A stretch of 38,142 nt of DNA from Prevotella sp. (GTDB taxonomy: Bacteria; Bacteroidota; Bacteroidia; Bacteroidales; Bacteroidaceae). The notes beneath the pieces are model-generated. The model was given only the letters and a program-made list of their open reading frames with translations. It was not told the origin of the DNA and did no database searches. Shown here piece by piece: positions 24,991 to 33,307 of the stretch. Made by a program: the position numbers and the translations under genes. Numbering within the stretch: the first letter of the stretch is position 1; the number at the start of each line of letters is the position of its first letter. The stretch covers positions 1 to 38,142 of the forward strand of contig JAIJUV010000009.1 of assembly GCA_022732315.1 (NCBI GenBank). Reading direction: 5' to 3'.

Positions 24991-25147
24991 CAAAAAATCG
25001 GGCACATCTAGTAATTTTTTGGGTTAAACTTTCATTTTCTCCCCTCTTTTTTTCAGAAGAAGTAAGTTTTATTTGATTTCGGTTAAAAAAAACGAACCAT
25101 TTATACTTTTTTATACTAGAAATATCAACTAATTCAAAACATTTTCT

Positions 25148-25155
25148 TATCTTTG
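25148..25155 (+). promoter_or_regulatory. -7 box for the ROK glucokinase gene
   Basis: TATCTTTG at 25148-25155 matches TAnnTTTG, and the leader is about 40 nt. No exact TTTG lies 19-21 nt upstream. The 283-bp gap between this gene and the divergent LysE-family gene holds nothing else recognisable. Confidence 0.55.
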
Positions 25156-25202
25156 CAAAGAATTATAATTAAAAACAATTCTAACTAATTTAAAATAAAG
25201 AC

Positions 25203-26180
25203 ATGACAGAAAATGCAATGAAGCCATACGTAATTGGCTTGGACCTTGGCGGTACTAATTCAGTGTTCGGCATCGTAGATGCACGCGGTGACATTAAGGC
25301 TACAACAGCCATCAAGACTGGTGGCTACAAGACAGTGGATGAATATGTAAAAGCTTCTGTAGAGGCTTTGCAGCCTGTGCTTGATACCATCGGCGGTATC
25401 GAGAAGATCAAGGGTATGGGTATCGGTGCGCCTAACGGTAACTACTATACAGGTACCATCGAGTTCGCTCCTAACCTTCCTTGGGCTCACGACGGCGTAG
25501 TGCCATTGGCTGACCTCTTCAGCAAGGCTTTGGGTATCCCTGTGGCTTTGACCAACGACGCGAATGCAGCAGCCTTGGGCGAGATGACTTACGGTGTGGC
25601 TCGTGGTATGAAGAACTTCATCGACATTACATTGGGTACTGGTGTAGGTTCTGGTATCGTTATCAACGGTCAGATGGTTTACGGTAGCGATGGTTTCGCT
25701 GGTGAGTTGGGTCACGTAACAGTGGTTCCTGGCGAGGCTGGCCGCGTATGCGGTTGCGGCAGAAGAGGTTGTCTGGAGACTTACTGCTCTGCTACAGGTG
25801 TGGCTCGCACAGCCCGTGAGTTCCTGGAGACAACCGATGAGCCTTCTTTGCTCCGCGAGATGAAGCCAGAGGATATCACTTCTTACGACGTGAGCGTGGC
25901 TGCCGGCAAGGGCGATGCTTTGGCTAAGCGCATCTACGACTTCACTGGTAAGATGCTGGGTGAGGCTTGTGCAAACTTTGCTGCCTTCTCTGCACCAGAG
26001 GCATTCGTATTCTTCGGCGGTTTGACCAAGGCTGGTGACTTGCTGATGGAGCCTTTGAAGAAGGCATACGATGAGAACGTATTGAAGATTTACAAGGGCA
26101 AGGCTAAGTTCCTGGTATCAACTCTTGATGGTAGCTCTGCTGCCGTTCTCGGCGCCAGCGCCGTGGGTTGGGACTTGTAA
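25203..26180 (+). CDS. glk: ROK-family glucokinase
   Basis: 325 residues, normal for ROK glucokinases. The phosphate-binding N-terminus is VIGLDLGGTNSVFGI (10-24), and the catalytic Asp119 is in LTNDANAAALGE. The ROK signature is GELGHVTVVPGEAGRVCGCGRRGCLE (168-192), with zinc ligands His171, Cys183, Cys185 and Cys190. It phosphorylates glucose with ATP in the cytoplasm at the entry to glycolysis; in family terms it could also use related hexoses. It is monocistronic, with its own -7 box and a terminator at 26221-26257. Codon use (GGT, CGT, AAC) suggests high expression. Confidence 0.93.
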   Translation: MTENAMKPYVIGLDLGGTNSVFGIVDARGDIKATTAIKTGGYKTVDEYVKASVEALQPVLDTIGGIEKIKGMGIGAPNGNYYTGTIEFAPNLPWAHDGVVPLADLFSKALGIPVALTNDANAAALGEMTYGVARGMKNFIDITLGTGVGSGIVINGQMVYGSDGFAGELGHVTVVPGEAGRVCGCGRRGCLETYCSATGVARTAREFLETTDEPSLLREMKPEDITSYDVSVAAGKGDALAKRIYDFTGKMLGEACANFAAFSAPEAFVFFGGLTKAGDLLMEPLKKAYDENVLKIYKGKAKFLVSTLDGSSAAVLGASAVGWDL

Positions 26181-26220
26181 TTTCCATCTGATAATCAGAT
26201 AATCAGATAAAAATATAAAA

Positions 26221-26257
26221 AATCCCAGGTGATGGTGAATCGCCTGGGATTTTTTTA
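26221..26257. terminator. Bidirectional terminator between glk and the trp operon end
   Basis: AATCCCAGGTGAT (26221-26233), loop GGTGA, ATCGCCTGGGATT (26239-26251), with a T-run to 26257. An A-rich run on the left gives a U-tract for the minus strand. One G-U pair is in the stem. It ends both convergent transcripts. Confidence 0.9.
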
Positions 26258-26271
26258 TATCTCCTATCCTC

Positions 26272-26841
26272 TTACAACTCCAGGAAGTTCTTGACAATGG
26301 TCTTGCCTTCCGGAGTCAACACGCTTTCGGGATGAAACTGGATGCCATGGATATCGTAGTTCTTATGCTTCAATCCCATGATGCAACCGTCATCGCTCAC
26401 GGCGGTGACATCCAGGCACTCTGGGAAATTGCTTCTATCTACTACCCACGAATGATATCTTCCTATTTCGATTCGCTTCTCCATGCCCTGGAATATCGGG
26501 TCGATGCCAAACTGGGTGCATGGAGTGGCTACACCATGATACACCTCCTTGAGGTTGGTGAGCTTGGCACCAAACGCCTCGCCTATCGCCTGATGACCCA
26601 GACATACGCCCAGCATCGGCTTGATGCCTGCATACTTCCTGATGACATCCATCAACAACCCCGCCTCGGATGGGATTCCCGGACCCGGACTCAATATGAT
26701 CTTATCAAATGGCTCCAACTCGCGGAGCTGAAACTGGTCGTTGCGATATACCGTAACGTCCACGCCCAACTCCTTCACCAAATGTGCCAGATTATAGGTG
26801 AAGGAATCGTAATTATCTATGATTACTACTTTCATCTTCAT
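26272..26841 (-). CDS. trpG: Anthranilate synthase component II (glutamine amidotransferase)
   Basis: 189 residues, the usual length. It is a class I glutaminase: IDNYDSFTYNLAHLV at the start, LSPGPGIPSEAG oxyanion-type loop, nucleophile Cys80 in LGVCLGHQAIGEAFG, and the His/Glu pair in IQFHPESVLTPEG. It supplies ammonia to TrpE; in Bacteroidales a single subunit may also serve PabB. It is the last gene of the trp operon, 62 bp downstream of trpE across an AT-rich repeated spacer, and ends close to a bidirectional terminator. Confidence 0.95.
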   Translation of the reverse strand: MKMKVVIIDNYDSFTYNLAHLVKELGVDVTVYRNDQFQLRELEPFDKIILSPGPGIPSEAGLLMDVIRKYAGIKPMLGVCLGHQAIGEAFGAKLTNLKEVYHGVATPCTQFGIDPIFQGMEKRIEIGRYHSWVVDRSNFPECLDVTAVSDDGCIMGLKHKNYDIHGIQFHPESVLTPEGKTIVKNFLEL

Positions 26842-26903
26842 TATTTATTATTGATTATTTATTAGTGATTATTCCTCACTAATCATTAATCACTAATCAC
26901 TAC
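26842..26903. repeat. Low-complexity repeat spacer between trpE and trpG
   Basis: This 62-bp spacer is built of short words (TTATT, AATCACT, TTAGTGATT) with inverted complements such as TAGTGATTA/TAATCACTA. It sits inside an operon and can form weak hairpins between the two genes. Confidence 0.65.
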
Positions 26904-28364
26904 CTAAAGCTTCTCTGCAATATGAATCGCCTTGGTGAGGGCGCCCAACTTGTTATTGCACTCTTCCAACTCATACTGGTCGTTGCTCTTCGCCACAACT
27001 CCACTTCCTGCCTGGAACCAGAGTTCGCCATTGCGGCTGATGAAGGTTCGGATAACAATCGCCTGGTTCAAATCGCCATTCAAGCCGATGAATCCGATGC
27101 AACCGCCATAGGCTCCACGATTATGAGGTTCCAGTTCGGAGATAATCTGCATCGCTCTCACCTTTGGCGCACCGCTCAGGGTGCCGGCTGGGAAGGTATC
27201 GATAAACTCCTTGATGTGGTCGGCATCCTGATCGAGAGTTCCGCTCACACGGCTCACCAGGTGGATGACGTGGCTATAAAACTGCATATCCTTATAGAAA
27301 TCTACCTTCACACCATGGCAGTTGCGGCTCAAGTCGTTGCGCGCCAAATCTACCAGCATCACGTGCTCGGCATTCTCCTTCGGGTCGTTGCGGAGGAACT
27401 CGGCAGCCTTTCTATCCTGCTCCATATCGCCTGTGCGACGGGTGGTTCCTGCTATCGGGTCAATAAATGCCTTGTCGCCCACGATGCGGTTGTGGGTTTC
27501 AGGAGAAGAGCCGAAGATGCGGAATCCGCCGAAATCGAAATAGAAGAGATATGGCGATGGGTTGATGCTGCGCAGGGCACGATAGAGTTTGAAGTCATCG
27601 CCCTCGTACTTCTGGACGAAGCGGCGGCTGACAACAATCTGGAAGACATCGCCCCTCAGACAGTGCTGGATGCACTTGCGGATGTTTGCCTTGTGCTCCT
27701 CGTCGGTAAGGGTAGAAAAGGTATCGCCCACCGGATGGAAATCATAAGGCTTCACATTTGCCTTGTTCACGGCCTTGAGCAGGGCATCGAGCTCAGGAAG
27801 TGAAGAGTGAGATTCTTCACTCTTCACTCTTCGTTCTTCACTCTCTTGAAGCGCAATCAGCTCCATTGTATTATTGAAGTGATCGAACACGATGATGTCC
27901 TTATACATGATATAATAGATATCCGGCGCATCGTTCTTCTCCATGGTGGTATCCTTTACGGGGATATTCTCGAAATATCTCACGGCGTTGAAGGTGGTGA
28001 AGCCATAGAGTCCGCAGAAATCCTTGCCCTCGCCTTCTACGTGGAAACTCTTGATGAAATCATTAATCGCCTTGGAGATGGCGAGCTTGCACTGCTCGCC
28101 CTTTCCCTCGCCGAAAGCCGGGAGCGTTTCCTTCTCCACGCTGCCATCAGGATAGGTCTTGATGACCTCGCCATGACTCACGGCGATGCTTGCCAACGGA
28201 TGAACGCCGATGAAGGATCGGGAGTTCTCGGAACCATGATAGTCGGAACTCTCCATCAGAGCCGACTGGGGATAAATATCTCTCAATCGCATATAGACTC
28301 CCACCGGCGTATAGAGGTCGGCAAGAATCTTGCGGGTTACTGTCGTATAATTAAACTTTGCCAT
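26904..28364 (-). CDS. trpE: Anthranilate synthase component I
   Basis: 486 residues. The N-terminal feedback region has LMESSDYHGSENSRSFIG (the LLES-type Trp-binding motif). The chorismate-binding domain (about 205-480) has FQIVVSRRF, SPYLFYFDFGGFRIFGSSPETH, DPIAGTTRRTG, ERAEHVMLVDLARND-like AEHVMLVDLARNDLSR, FPAGTLSGAPKVRAM and GCIGFIGLNGD. It makes anthranilate from chorismate with TrpG. Residues about 173-189 are a charged repeat-like stretch (SEERRVKSEESHSS) in the interdomain linker, encoded by a short hairpin-forming repeat. It lies 19 bp after trpB. Confidence 0.96.
   Translation of the reverse strand: MAKFNYTTVTRKILADLYTPVGVYMRLRDIYPQSALMESSDYHGSENSRSFIGVHPLASIAVSHGEVIKTYPDGSVEKETLPAFGEGKGEQCKLAISKAINDFIKSFHVEGEGKDFCGLYGFTTFNAVRYFENIPVKDTTMEKNDAPDIYYIMYKDIIVFDHFNNTMELIALQESEERRVKSEESHSSLPELDALLKAVNKANVKPYDFHPVGDTFSTLTDEEHKANIRKCIQHCLRGDVFQIVVSRRFVQKYEGDDFKLYRALRSINPSPYLFYFDFGGFRIFGSSPETHNRIVGDKAFIDPIAGTTRRTGDMEQDRKAAEFLRNDPKENAEHVMLVDLARNDLSRNCHGVKVDFYKDMQFYSHVIHLVSRVSGTLDQDADHIKEFIDTFPAGTLSGAPKVRAMQIISELEPHNRGAYGGCIGFIGLNGDLNQAIVIRTFISRNGELWFQAGSGVVAKSNDQYELEECNNKLGALTKAIHIAEKL
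27799..27847. repeat. Short hairpin-forming repeat inserted in frame inside trpE
   Basis: AGTGAAGAGTGA (27799-27810) and TCACTCTTCACT (27817-27828) are perfect 12-bp complementary arms with a 6-nt loop, followed by further CTCTTC/TTCTTCACTC words to 27847. On the coding strand it reads as repeated GAGTGAAGA and encodes a Ser/Glu/Arg/Lys stretch between the two TrpE domains. Confidence 0.8.
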
Positions 28365-28383
28365 TTTAATTAAATCTTTACTT

Positions 28384-29583
28384 TTAGAAATCGCCGTATT
28401 CTCCCGCCATTTCCTTATGGCTCAAATAGGTTTCTACATCCTTGTCACCACGGCCAGAAACGGTCAAAACAACCACGTCGTCCTTCTTGAACTTCATTTT
28501 TTTCAAGGCAGCCACAGCGTGAGCACTTTCAATGGCTGGTATGATGCCCTCCATACGAGTCAGTTCGTAACCGGCATAGATAGCCTCATCATCCTTGATG
28601 GCAAGCACATGACTTCTGCCCCTTGTAGCCAAGTCAGCATGCATAGGTCCTATGCCTGGATAATCCAAACCGGCACTGATGGTGAAGGCTTCTTCTATCT
28701 GACCATCTTCTGTCTGCATCACCAGGGTGCGGGCGCCGTGGATGATTCCCTCTGTGCCGCAATGCATGGTGGCAGCGGTATAGTCGGTATCGATGCCATG
28801 ACCGGCAGCCTCAGCCAGATAAATCTGAACACGATCGTCGTCGATGTAATGATAGATGGTACCTGCGGCGTTACTTCCGCCACCCACGCAGGCGATGAGA
28901 TAATCAGGATAATCGCGACCGATCTTCTCCTCCAACTGCCATTTCAGTTCCTCGCTGATGACGCTCTGCATCTTTGCCACGATATCAGGGTAAGGATGCG
29001 GACCCATGGTGGAACCTACGATATAGAAGGTATCCTGTGGGTGACAGCACCAGTCGCGGATGGCCTCAGAGCAGGCATCGCTCAGGGTCATATTGCCTGT
29101 GCGAACAGGGTTCACCTTGGCGCCCAACATCTTCATACGTTCTACGTTGGTATGCTGGCGCTCCACATCGGTGGCACCCATAAAGATTTCGCACTTCATA
29201 TCCATCAGGGCGCAGACGGTGGCAGTGGCAACGCCATGCTGTCCGGCACCTGTTTCGGCAATGATACGGGTCTTTCCCATCTTCTTCGCCATCAGAATCT
29301 GTCCGATGGTGTTATTGATTTTGTGTGCACCGGTATGGTTCAGGTCCTCACGCTTCAGATAGAGCTGGCAGCCATACTTCTCGCTCATGCGCTTGGCATA
29401 ATAGAGAGGTGAAGGACGGCCCACGTAATCTTTCAAAAGGGCATAGTATTCTTTCTTGAACTCCTCGCTCTCGATGATAGGCTTGTAAGCCTGCTGGAGT
29501 TCTGTTACACACTTATATAATATTTCAGGAACGTAAGCTCCTCCGAATTTTCCAAAAAATCCTTTATCGTCAACTTGATACAT
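28384..29583 (-). CDS. trpB: Tryptophan synthase beta chain
   Basis: 399 residues from MYQVDDKGFFGKFGGAYVPE; an upstream in-frame ATG at 29631 would overlap the end of trpA and add 16 residues unlike the family, so 29583 is chosen. PLP-binding motif: LKREDLNHTGAHKINNTIGQ, with the Schiff-base Lys in HK. Other motifs are AETGAGQHGVATAT, CVGGGSNAAG and the C-terminal TVSGRGDKD. It condenses indole with serine. The sequence just upstream has AAGTTCAA repeated twice (29584-29611). It lies between trpA and trpE, an order that is a rotation of the arrangement I recall for Bacteroides. Confidence 0.95.
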   Translation of the reverse strand: MYQVDDKGFFGKFGGAYVPEILYKCVTELQQAYKPIIESEEFKKEYYALLKDYVGRPSPLYYAKRMSEKYGCQLYLKREDLNHTGAHKINNTIGQILMAKKMGKTRIIAETGAGQHGVATATVCALMDMKCEIFMGATDVERQHTNVERMKMLGAKVNPVRTGNMTLSDACSEAIRDWCCHPQDTFYIVGSTMGPHPYPDIVAKMQSVISEELKWQLEEKIGRDYPDYLIACVGGGSNAAGTIYHYIDDDRVQIYLAEAAGHGIDTDYTAATMHCGTEGIIHGARTLVMQTEDGQIEEAFTISAGLDYPGIGPMHADLATRGRSHVLAIKDDEAIYAGYELTRMEGIIPAIESAHAVAALKKMKFKKDDVVVLTVSGRGDKDVETYLSHKEMAGEYGDF

Positions 29584-29611
29584 AATACTTTGAACTTTTT
29601 TACATTGAACT

Positions 29612-30388
29612 TTAATGTTTGAGTGCCTCAAAAAGCCTATCCAAAGCCTTGTCTGGATTCATGGTTTCATTGAGCAATGTCACAAACTTACTGCCGATGA
29701 TGGCACCGGCGGCGTTATCCTGCGCACTGGTAAGGGTCTGCTTGTTGCTGATGCCGAAGCCAATCATGCGTGGGTTGCGGAGGTTCATGCTGTTGATATG
29801 GTTGAAGTAAGCGAGCTTGGCATCACCGAAACTGCTCTGAGCACCCGTGATGCTGGCGGAGCTGACCATATAGATGAAGCCATCGGTATGCTCATCGATG
29901 AAGCGGATGCGCTCCTCGCTGGTTTCAGGAGTAATCATCATGATGACGCGGATATCGTACTTATCGGCGATAGGCTTAACTACCTTGAGATAGTCATCGA
30001 AAGGAAGGTCGGGGATGATGGTTCCGCTGACTCCGCTCTCTACACAGCTCTTGAAGAACTCCTCGATGCCATAGTGCATAATGGGGTTGAGATAGCCCAT
30101 GAGAACGAGAGGGATATTGACTTCATCCTTGATGGCCTTGAGCTGACCAAAGAGGGTTTTGACGGTCATGCCGTTTTTCAGCGCCTTGGTACCTGCGCTC
30201 TGGATAACGGGTCCATCTGCCAAAGGGTCGCTGAAGGGGATACCAACTTCTATCATATCGATGCCCTTGCGTTCCATCGCCTTGATTACATCGCCGGTAC
30301 CTTCTAAGGTTGGGCATCCGGCGCAGAAATACAAGCTCAAAAGCTTGCGGTCTTTGTTGTTTGCAAATAATGCATTTATCTTGTTCAT
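29612..30388 (-). CDS. trpA: Tryptophan synthase alpha chain
   Basis: 258 residues. It is a TIM barrel with the catalytic Glu/Asp in MIEVGIPFSDPLADGPVIQ (about 45-63); other motifs are LVLMGYLNPIMHYG, GTIIPDLPFDDY, GFIYMVSSASITG and GFGISNKQ. It cleaves indole-3-glycerol phosphate to indole and G3P and pairs with TrpB. It lies 101 bp after trpF, across a repeat-rich spacer, and 28 bp before trpB. Confidence 0.95.
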   Translation of the reverse strand: MNKINALFANNKDRKLLSLYFCAGCPTLEGTGDVIKAMERKGIDMIEVGIPFSDPLADGPVIQSAGTKALKNGMTVKTLFGQLKAIKDEVNIPLVLMGYLNPIMHYGIEEFFKSCVESGVSGTIIPDLPFDDYLKVVKPIADKYDIRVIMMITPETSEERIRFIDEHTDGFIYMVSSASITGAQSSFGDAKLAYFNHINSMNLRNPRMIGFGISNKQTLTSAQDNAAGAIIGSKFVTLLNETMNPDKALDRLFEALKH

Positions 30389-30442
30389 CCTGTGTTGTAT
30401 TTTAAAATCGTTTTGTGTTACAAATGAGGCTTAACTCAAAGT

Positions 30443-30499
30443 CTTTATTGTATCTCTCTTTATTGATTCTCTCTTTATTGCATTTCTCTTTATTGCATC
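30443..30499. repeat. CTCTTTATTG tandem words at the trpF-trpA junction
   Basis: (T)CTCTTTATTG appears three times, with a variant just before (30440-30500), in a roughly 20-bp rhythm, overlapping the last codons of trpF. It is another example of repeat fill between trp genes. Confidence 0.65.
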
Positions 30500-31161
30500 G
30501 CATTCAAGAACCCCTTGAGCTTCTCTACATCCTTCACTCCCGGCTTTATCTCGAAACGGGAGTTGAGGTCGATGCCGATGCATTTGGGATGATGGAAGGC
30601 ATGGAGACGGGATGCATCTTCCGGTCCGATGCCGCCACTCAGGAGAAATGGGACTTCGCCATCGTATTGCTCCAGAACCTGCCAATCAAACTGCTGGCCA
30701 CTTCCACCCACCGTCTTGCATTTGGTGTCGAAAAGGAAGAGGTCAACAGCGCCTACATACTCCTTATATTTTTGAATGTCGGAGGCATCAGATACACTGA
30801 TTGCCTTGATGATCTTGATGCCTGGTCGGATATCGGGATCGAGAGTTAATCTCAAATTCTCGCACATCTCCCGTGGTTCATTGCCATGCAGTTGGACGTA
30901 ATCCAAATGATAATTCACCACTCGTGTCACGATGTTCTGAACCATATCATCTACAAATACGCCTACTCGGGCTGGAGATTTTGCAGATTTTATATTAATA
31001 TCCTCTTTAACGTAATCAGGAATGATGCCAGCGTGACTGCTCTGCATCTCCACGTAGCGAGGCGATTTCGGATAGAATATCATTCCTATCATATCAACGC
31101 CCAACTGGCTCACTTCGCGAATATTCTGGGCATCGCGCATGCCACAAACCTTTATTACCAT
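30490..31161 (-). CDS. trpF: Phosphoribosylanthranilate isomerase
   Basis: 223 residues. The catalytic Cys7 is in VIKVCGMRD, and the catalytic Asp is in LFLFDTK, followed by GGSGQQFDW. The phosphate-binding end is PFLLSGGIGPEDA and GIDLNSRFEIKPGVKD. It performs the Amadori rearrangement of PRA to CdRP. It is a separate gene rather than fused to trpC, and lies 59 bp after trpC across a spacer made of ATTATTCT repeats. Confidence 0.95.
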   Translation of the reverse strand: MVIKVCGMRDAQNIREVSQLGVDMIGMIFYPKSPRYVEMQSSHAGIIPDYVKEDINIKSAKSPARVGVFVDDMVQNIVTRVVNYHLDYVQLHGNEPREMCENLRLTLDPDIRPGIKIIKAISVSDASDIQKYKEYVGAVDLFLFDTKCKTVGGSGQQFDWQVLEQYDGEVPFLLSGGIGPEDASRLHAFHHPKCIGIDLNSRFEIKPGVKDVEKLKGFLNAMQ

Positions 31162-31213
31162 TATTATTGTTATCTATTATTCTATTATTCTATTATTCTA
31201 TCATTGAACTATG
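31162..31213. repeat. ATTATTCT tandem repeat in the trpC-trpF spacer
   Basis: Several copies of CTATTATT(CTATTATT) lie at 31172-31200 within a 59-bp intergenic spacer. It is a simple-sequence tract likely to vary in length between strains. Confidence 0.7.
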
Positions 31214-31220
31214 AATGCAA

Positions 31221-32030
31221 CTAGCTTAATTGAGCGATGAATTCCGATAGTGCCTGACCAGGATTCTCCTGCTTCATAAACTGCTCTCCCATCAGGAAAC
31301 CATGGAAGGAGGCCTCATCACGGAGCCTTTTTACTATCATGGGATCAGAAATGCCACTCTCGCTCACACGGCATACATCCTTTGGAAGTTTCTCTGCCAA
31401 GCGGAAGCTATTCTCTACATCCGTAACGAAAGTACCCAGATTGCGATTGTTGATGCCATACATATCCGGTTCCAGTTCCGCATACTCGAAATCTCTTTCG
31501 TTATGCATCTCCAACAATACCTCCATGCCCAACTGGTGAGCCATGTTCATCAGTCCCTTGCACTCCTCTTTACTGAGGCATGCCGCAATGAGCAGCACGG
31601 CAGAGGCGCCGCAATATCTCGCCTGCAACAGCTGATACTCCTCTATCACGAAGTTCTTATATAATATAGGTATAGACCCCCCCACATGTCTTGCTTCCTG
31701 GATATACTCATCATATCCGCCGAAGTAATCTATATCCGTCAGGATGCTCAGAGCCGAAGCCCCGTTCTGCTGGTAGCTCAGCGGGATGATGCTTGCCTTT
31801 CCCGCCTCCTTGATCCAGCCCTTGCTAGGCGACTTTCGCTTGAACTCGGCGATGATACCCGTATCAGAGCCCATCAGTGCCTGCTTCATGCTTCCTCCCA
31901 TCACCTTTCCCCCATCCTCCTGCATTTTCTGCTCGGTGAGGGTTATCATCTGTCGTGGCTGGATAAAGCGCTTTCGCTGCTCTATCTCCATCTTCTTATG
32001 AGCCACAATTTCTTCTAATATATCAGCCAT
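31221..32030 (-). CDS. trpC: Indole-3-glycerol phosphate synthase
   Basis: 269 residues. Motifs are IIAEFKRKSPSKGWI (catalytic Lys region), SALSILTDIDYFGG, PILYKNFVIEEYQL (canonical LRKDFI; the Lys is kept), VLLEMHNERD, YGINNRNLGTF and CRVSESGIS. It closes CdRP to indole-3-glycerol phosphate. The N-terminal helix (ILEEIVAHKKMEIEQRK) is typical. It lies 43 bp after trpD; that spacer has TTTTTACC/TTTACCTTT words. Confidence 0.96.
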   Translation of the reverse strand: MADILEEIVAHKKMEIEQRKRFIQPRQMITLTEQKMQEDGGKVMGGSMKQALMGSDTGIIAEFKRKSPSKGWIKEAGKASIIPLSYQQNGASALSILTDIDYFGGYDEYIQEARHVGGSIPILYKNFVIEEYQLLQARYCGASAVLLIAACLSKEECKGLMNMAHQLGMEVLLEMHNERDFEYAELEPDMYGINNRNLGTFVTDVENSFRLAEKLPKDVCRVSESGISDPMIVKRLRDEASFHGFLMGEQFMKQENPGQALSEFIAQLS

Positions 32031-32073
32031 TTTTTACGTTTTTACCTTTTTACCTTTAAAAGCCCTTTTACCT
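32031..32073. repeat. TTTTTACC-word repeats in the trpD-trpC spacer
   Basis: The plus strand reads (T)TTTTTAC(C/G) several times (32029-32073) around AAAAGCCC. It is a simple-sequence spacer like those at the other trp junctions. Confidence 0.6.
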
Positions 32074-33078
32074 TTATCTATTCAGCTCCACGAATTTTTT
32101 GAATGTGGCAAGTGCCTTGCCAGAATCGATGCTCTCTCTTGCTATCTCCACGCATTCCTCGATGCTCTTCTTTCCCTTCTCCATCACCTGGATTCCGAAG
32201 GCAGCATTGGCGAGAACGATGTTCTTCTGGGCTGGGAGGGCTCTGTTTTCAAGCACGGCATCGAAGATTTCCTTCGCCTCTTCCTCGGTGGCACCACCCT
32301 TAATCTCTTCTGGCTTGGCAATCTCGAAGCCCAGATCCTGAGGCTTGAAGATGCGCTCGTAATTATTGGTGGTTACCTTGAAATCGCCGGTAAGCGAAAT
32401 CTCATCATAACCATCGATGCTGTTCACGATGCCATAGTCGATGCCCAACTTCTGATATACCTGATTATAAAGGCGCATCTGGTCGAGATTGGCTACACCC
32501 AGCAACTGGCACTTTGGCTGACTAGGATTTACCAGAGGACCCAGGAGATTGAACACCGTAGGGAACTGGAGTGCCTTGCGGATAGAACCCACAAACTTCA
32601 TTGCCTTGGCAAACAGCTGGGCATGGAGATAAACGATGCCCGCCTCGTTGATGCTGCGGTTCAGGCGGTCGATATCATCCGTGAATTCCACACCGTGGTT
32701 CTTGATGACATTAGATGCACCACTCACCGATGTGGCTGCGTAGTTGCCATGCTTAGCCACCTTGTAGCCCGCACCGGCGATGACGAAGCAGGATGTGGTA
32801 GAAATATTGAAGGTATTCTTGCGGTCGCCGCCCGTACCCACTACATCGATGTAACGGTCGCAGTCGAGGATGGCAGGAACGCCGGTGGCAAGGATGCCAT
32901 CACGGAAGCCCAACAGCTCATCTACGGTGACGCCTCTCATCTGCAAACCTGTGAGCAGGGCTGTGATCTGCTCCTCAGGGAACTCACTCTGGGTGATGCC
33001 GATGATAATCTCCTTGGTTTCCTCGCGAGAAAGTTCCTCGTGGTTCAACATTCTGTTTAAGATGTCCTTCATTTCCAT
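32074..33078 (-). CDS. trpD: Anthranilate phosphoribosyltransferase
   Basis: 334 residues. It has the glycine-rich DVVGTGGDRKNTFNISTT (PRPP/Mg region, about 79-96), KHGNYAATSVSGASNVIKNHGV (family KHGNRSvSSxSGSADvLE), and the LGPLVNP and NAAFG motifs. It transfers phosphoribosyl to anthranilate. It is the first structural gene of the operon. The start at 33078 is supported by AGGAG (plus-strand CTCCT at 33088-33092) with a 9-nt spacing; the second ATG (33072) is less likely. Expression depends on read-through of the attenuator at 33123-33156. Confidence 0.96.
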   Translation of the reverse strand: MEMKDILNRMLNHEELSREETKEIIIGITQSEFPEEQITALLTGLQMRGVTVDELLGFRDGILATGVPAILDCDRYIDVVGTGGDRKNTFNISTTSCFVIAGAGYKVAKHGNYAATSVSGASNVIKNHGVEFTDDIDRLNRSINEAGIVYLHAQLFAKAMKFVGSIRKALQFPTVFNLLGPLVNPSQPKCQLLGVANLDQMRLYNQVYQKLGIDYGIVNSIDGYDEISLTGDFKVTTNNYERIFKPQDLGFEIAKPEEIKGGATEEEAKEIFDAVLENRALPAQKNIVLANAAFGIQVMEKGKKSIEECVEIARESIDSGKALATFKKFVELNR

Positions 33079-33122
33079 AATCTTAATCTCCTATCTTTTA
33101 TATCTTATTTTTGTTTATATGT

Positions 33123-33156
33123 AAAAAGGGCCTGTCGTAAGTTACGGCAGGCCCTT
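33123..33156 (-). terminator. trp attenuator (intrinsic terminator) between leader peptide and trpD
   Basis: Minus-strand AAGGGCCTGcCGTAA (33156-33142) pairs with TTACGaCAGGCCCTT (33140-33126), with a single C-A mismatch; pairing at the tip must open to form the loop. It is followed by five T (33127-33123). It lies 38 nt after the leader stop codon and 45 nt before trpD. A competing pairing, GTCGTGA (33200-33194) with TTACGAC (33140-33134), would remove the upper 3' arm. Confidence 0.9.
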
Positions 33157-33193
33157 AGTATATCAGTTTCATATCTATACACGGCTTCTCGAC

Positions 33194-33256
33194 TCACGAC
33201 TTTTTGAATCTTGAGTTACGCCACCACCATGCTGTAGATACGAATATTGTCATCAT
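33194..33256 (-). CDS. trpL: trp leader peptide with three consecutive Trp codons
   Basis: The reverse-strand ORF of 20 codons reads MMTIFVSTAWWWRNSRFKKS and ends in TGA at 33196-33194. Three adjacent TGG codons (33229-33221) are placed as in classical attenuator leaders. It lies about 45 nt after the predicted transcript start and before the terminator hairpin. If Trp-tRNA is scarce, a ribosome stalled on TGG leaves GTCGTGA (33200-33194) free to pair with TTACGAC in the terminator's 3' arm. If Trp is plentiful, the ribosome reaches the stop codon, covers that segment, and the terminator forms. This mechanism is inference from the sequence. Confidence 0.88.
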   Translation of the reverse strand: MMTIFVSTAWWWRNSRFKKS

Positions 33257-33307
33257 ATTGAATTAACTTTATTTGTTATTAATCTTGTTATTGAATTTAT
33301 TCAGTTG

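Noticed and set aside
26922..27803. 293-codon open frame opposite trpE
   Set aside because: It is wholly antisense to a gene with intact chorismate-binding motifs and shows no family signature.
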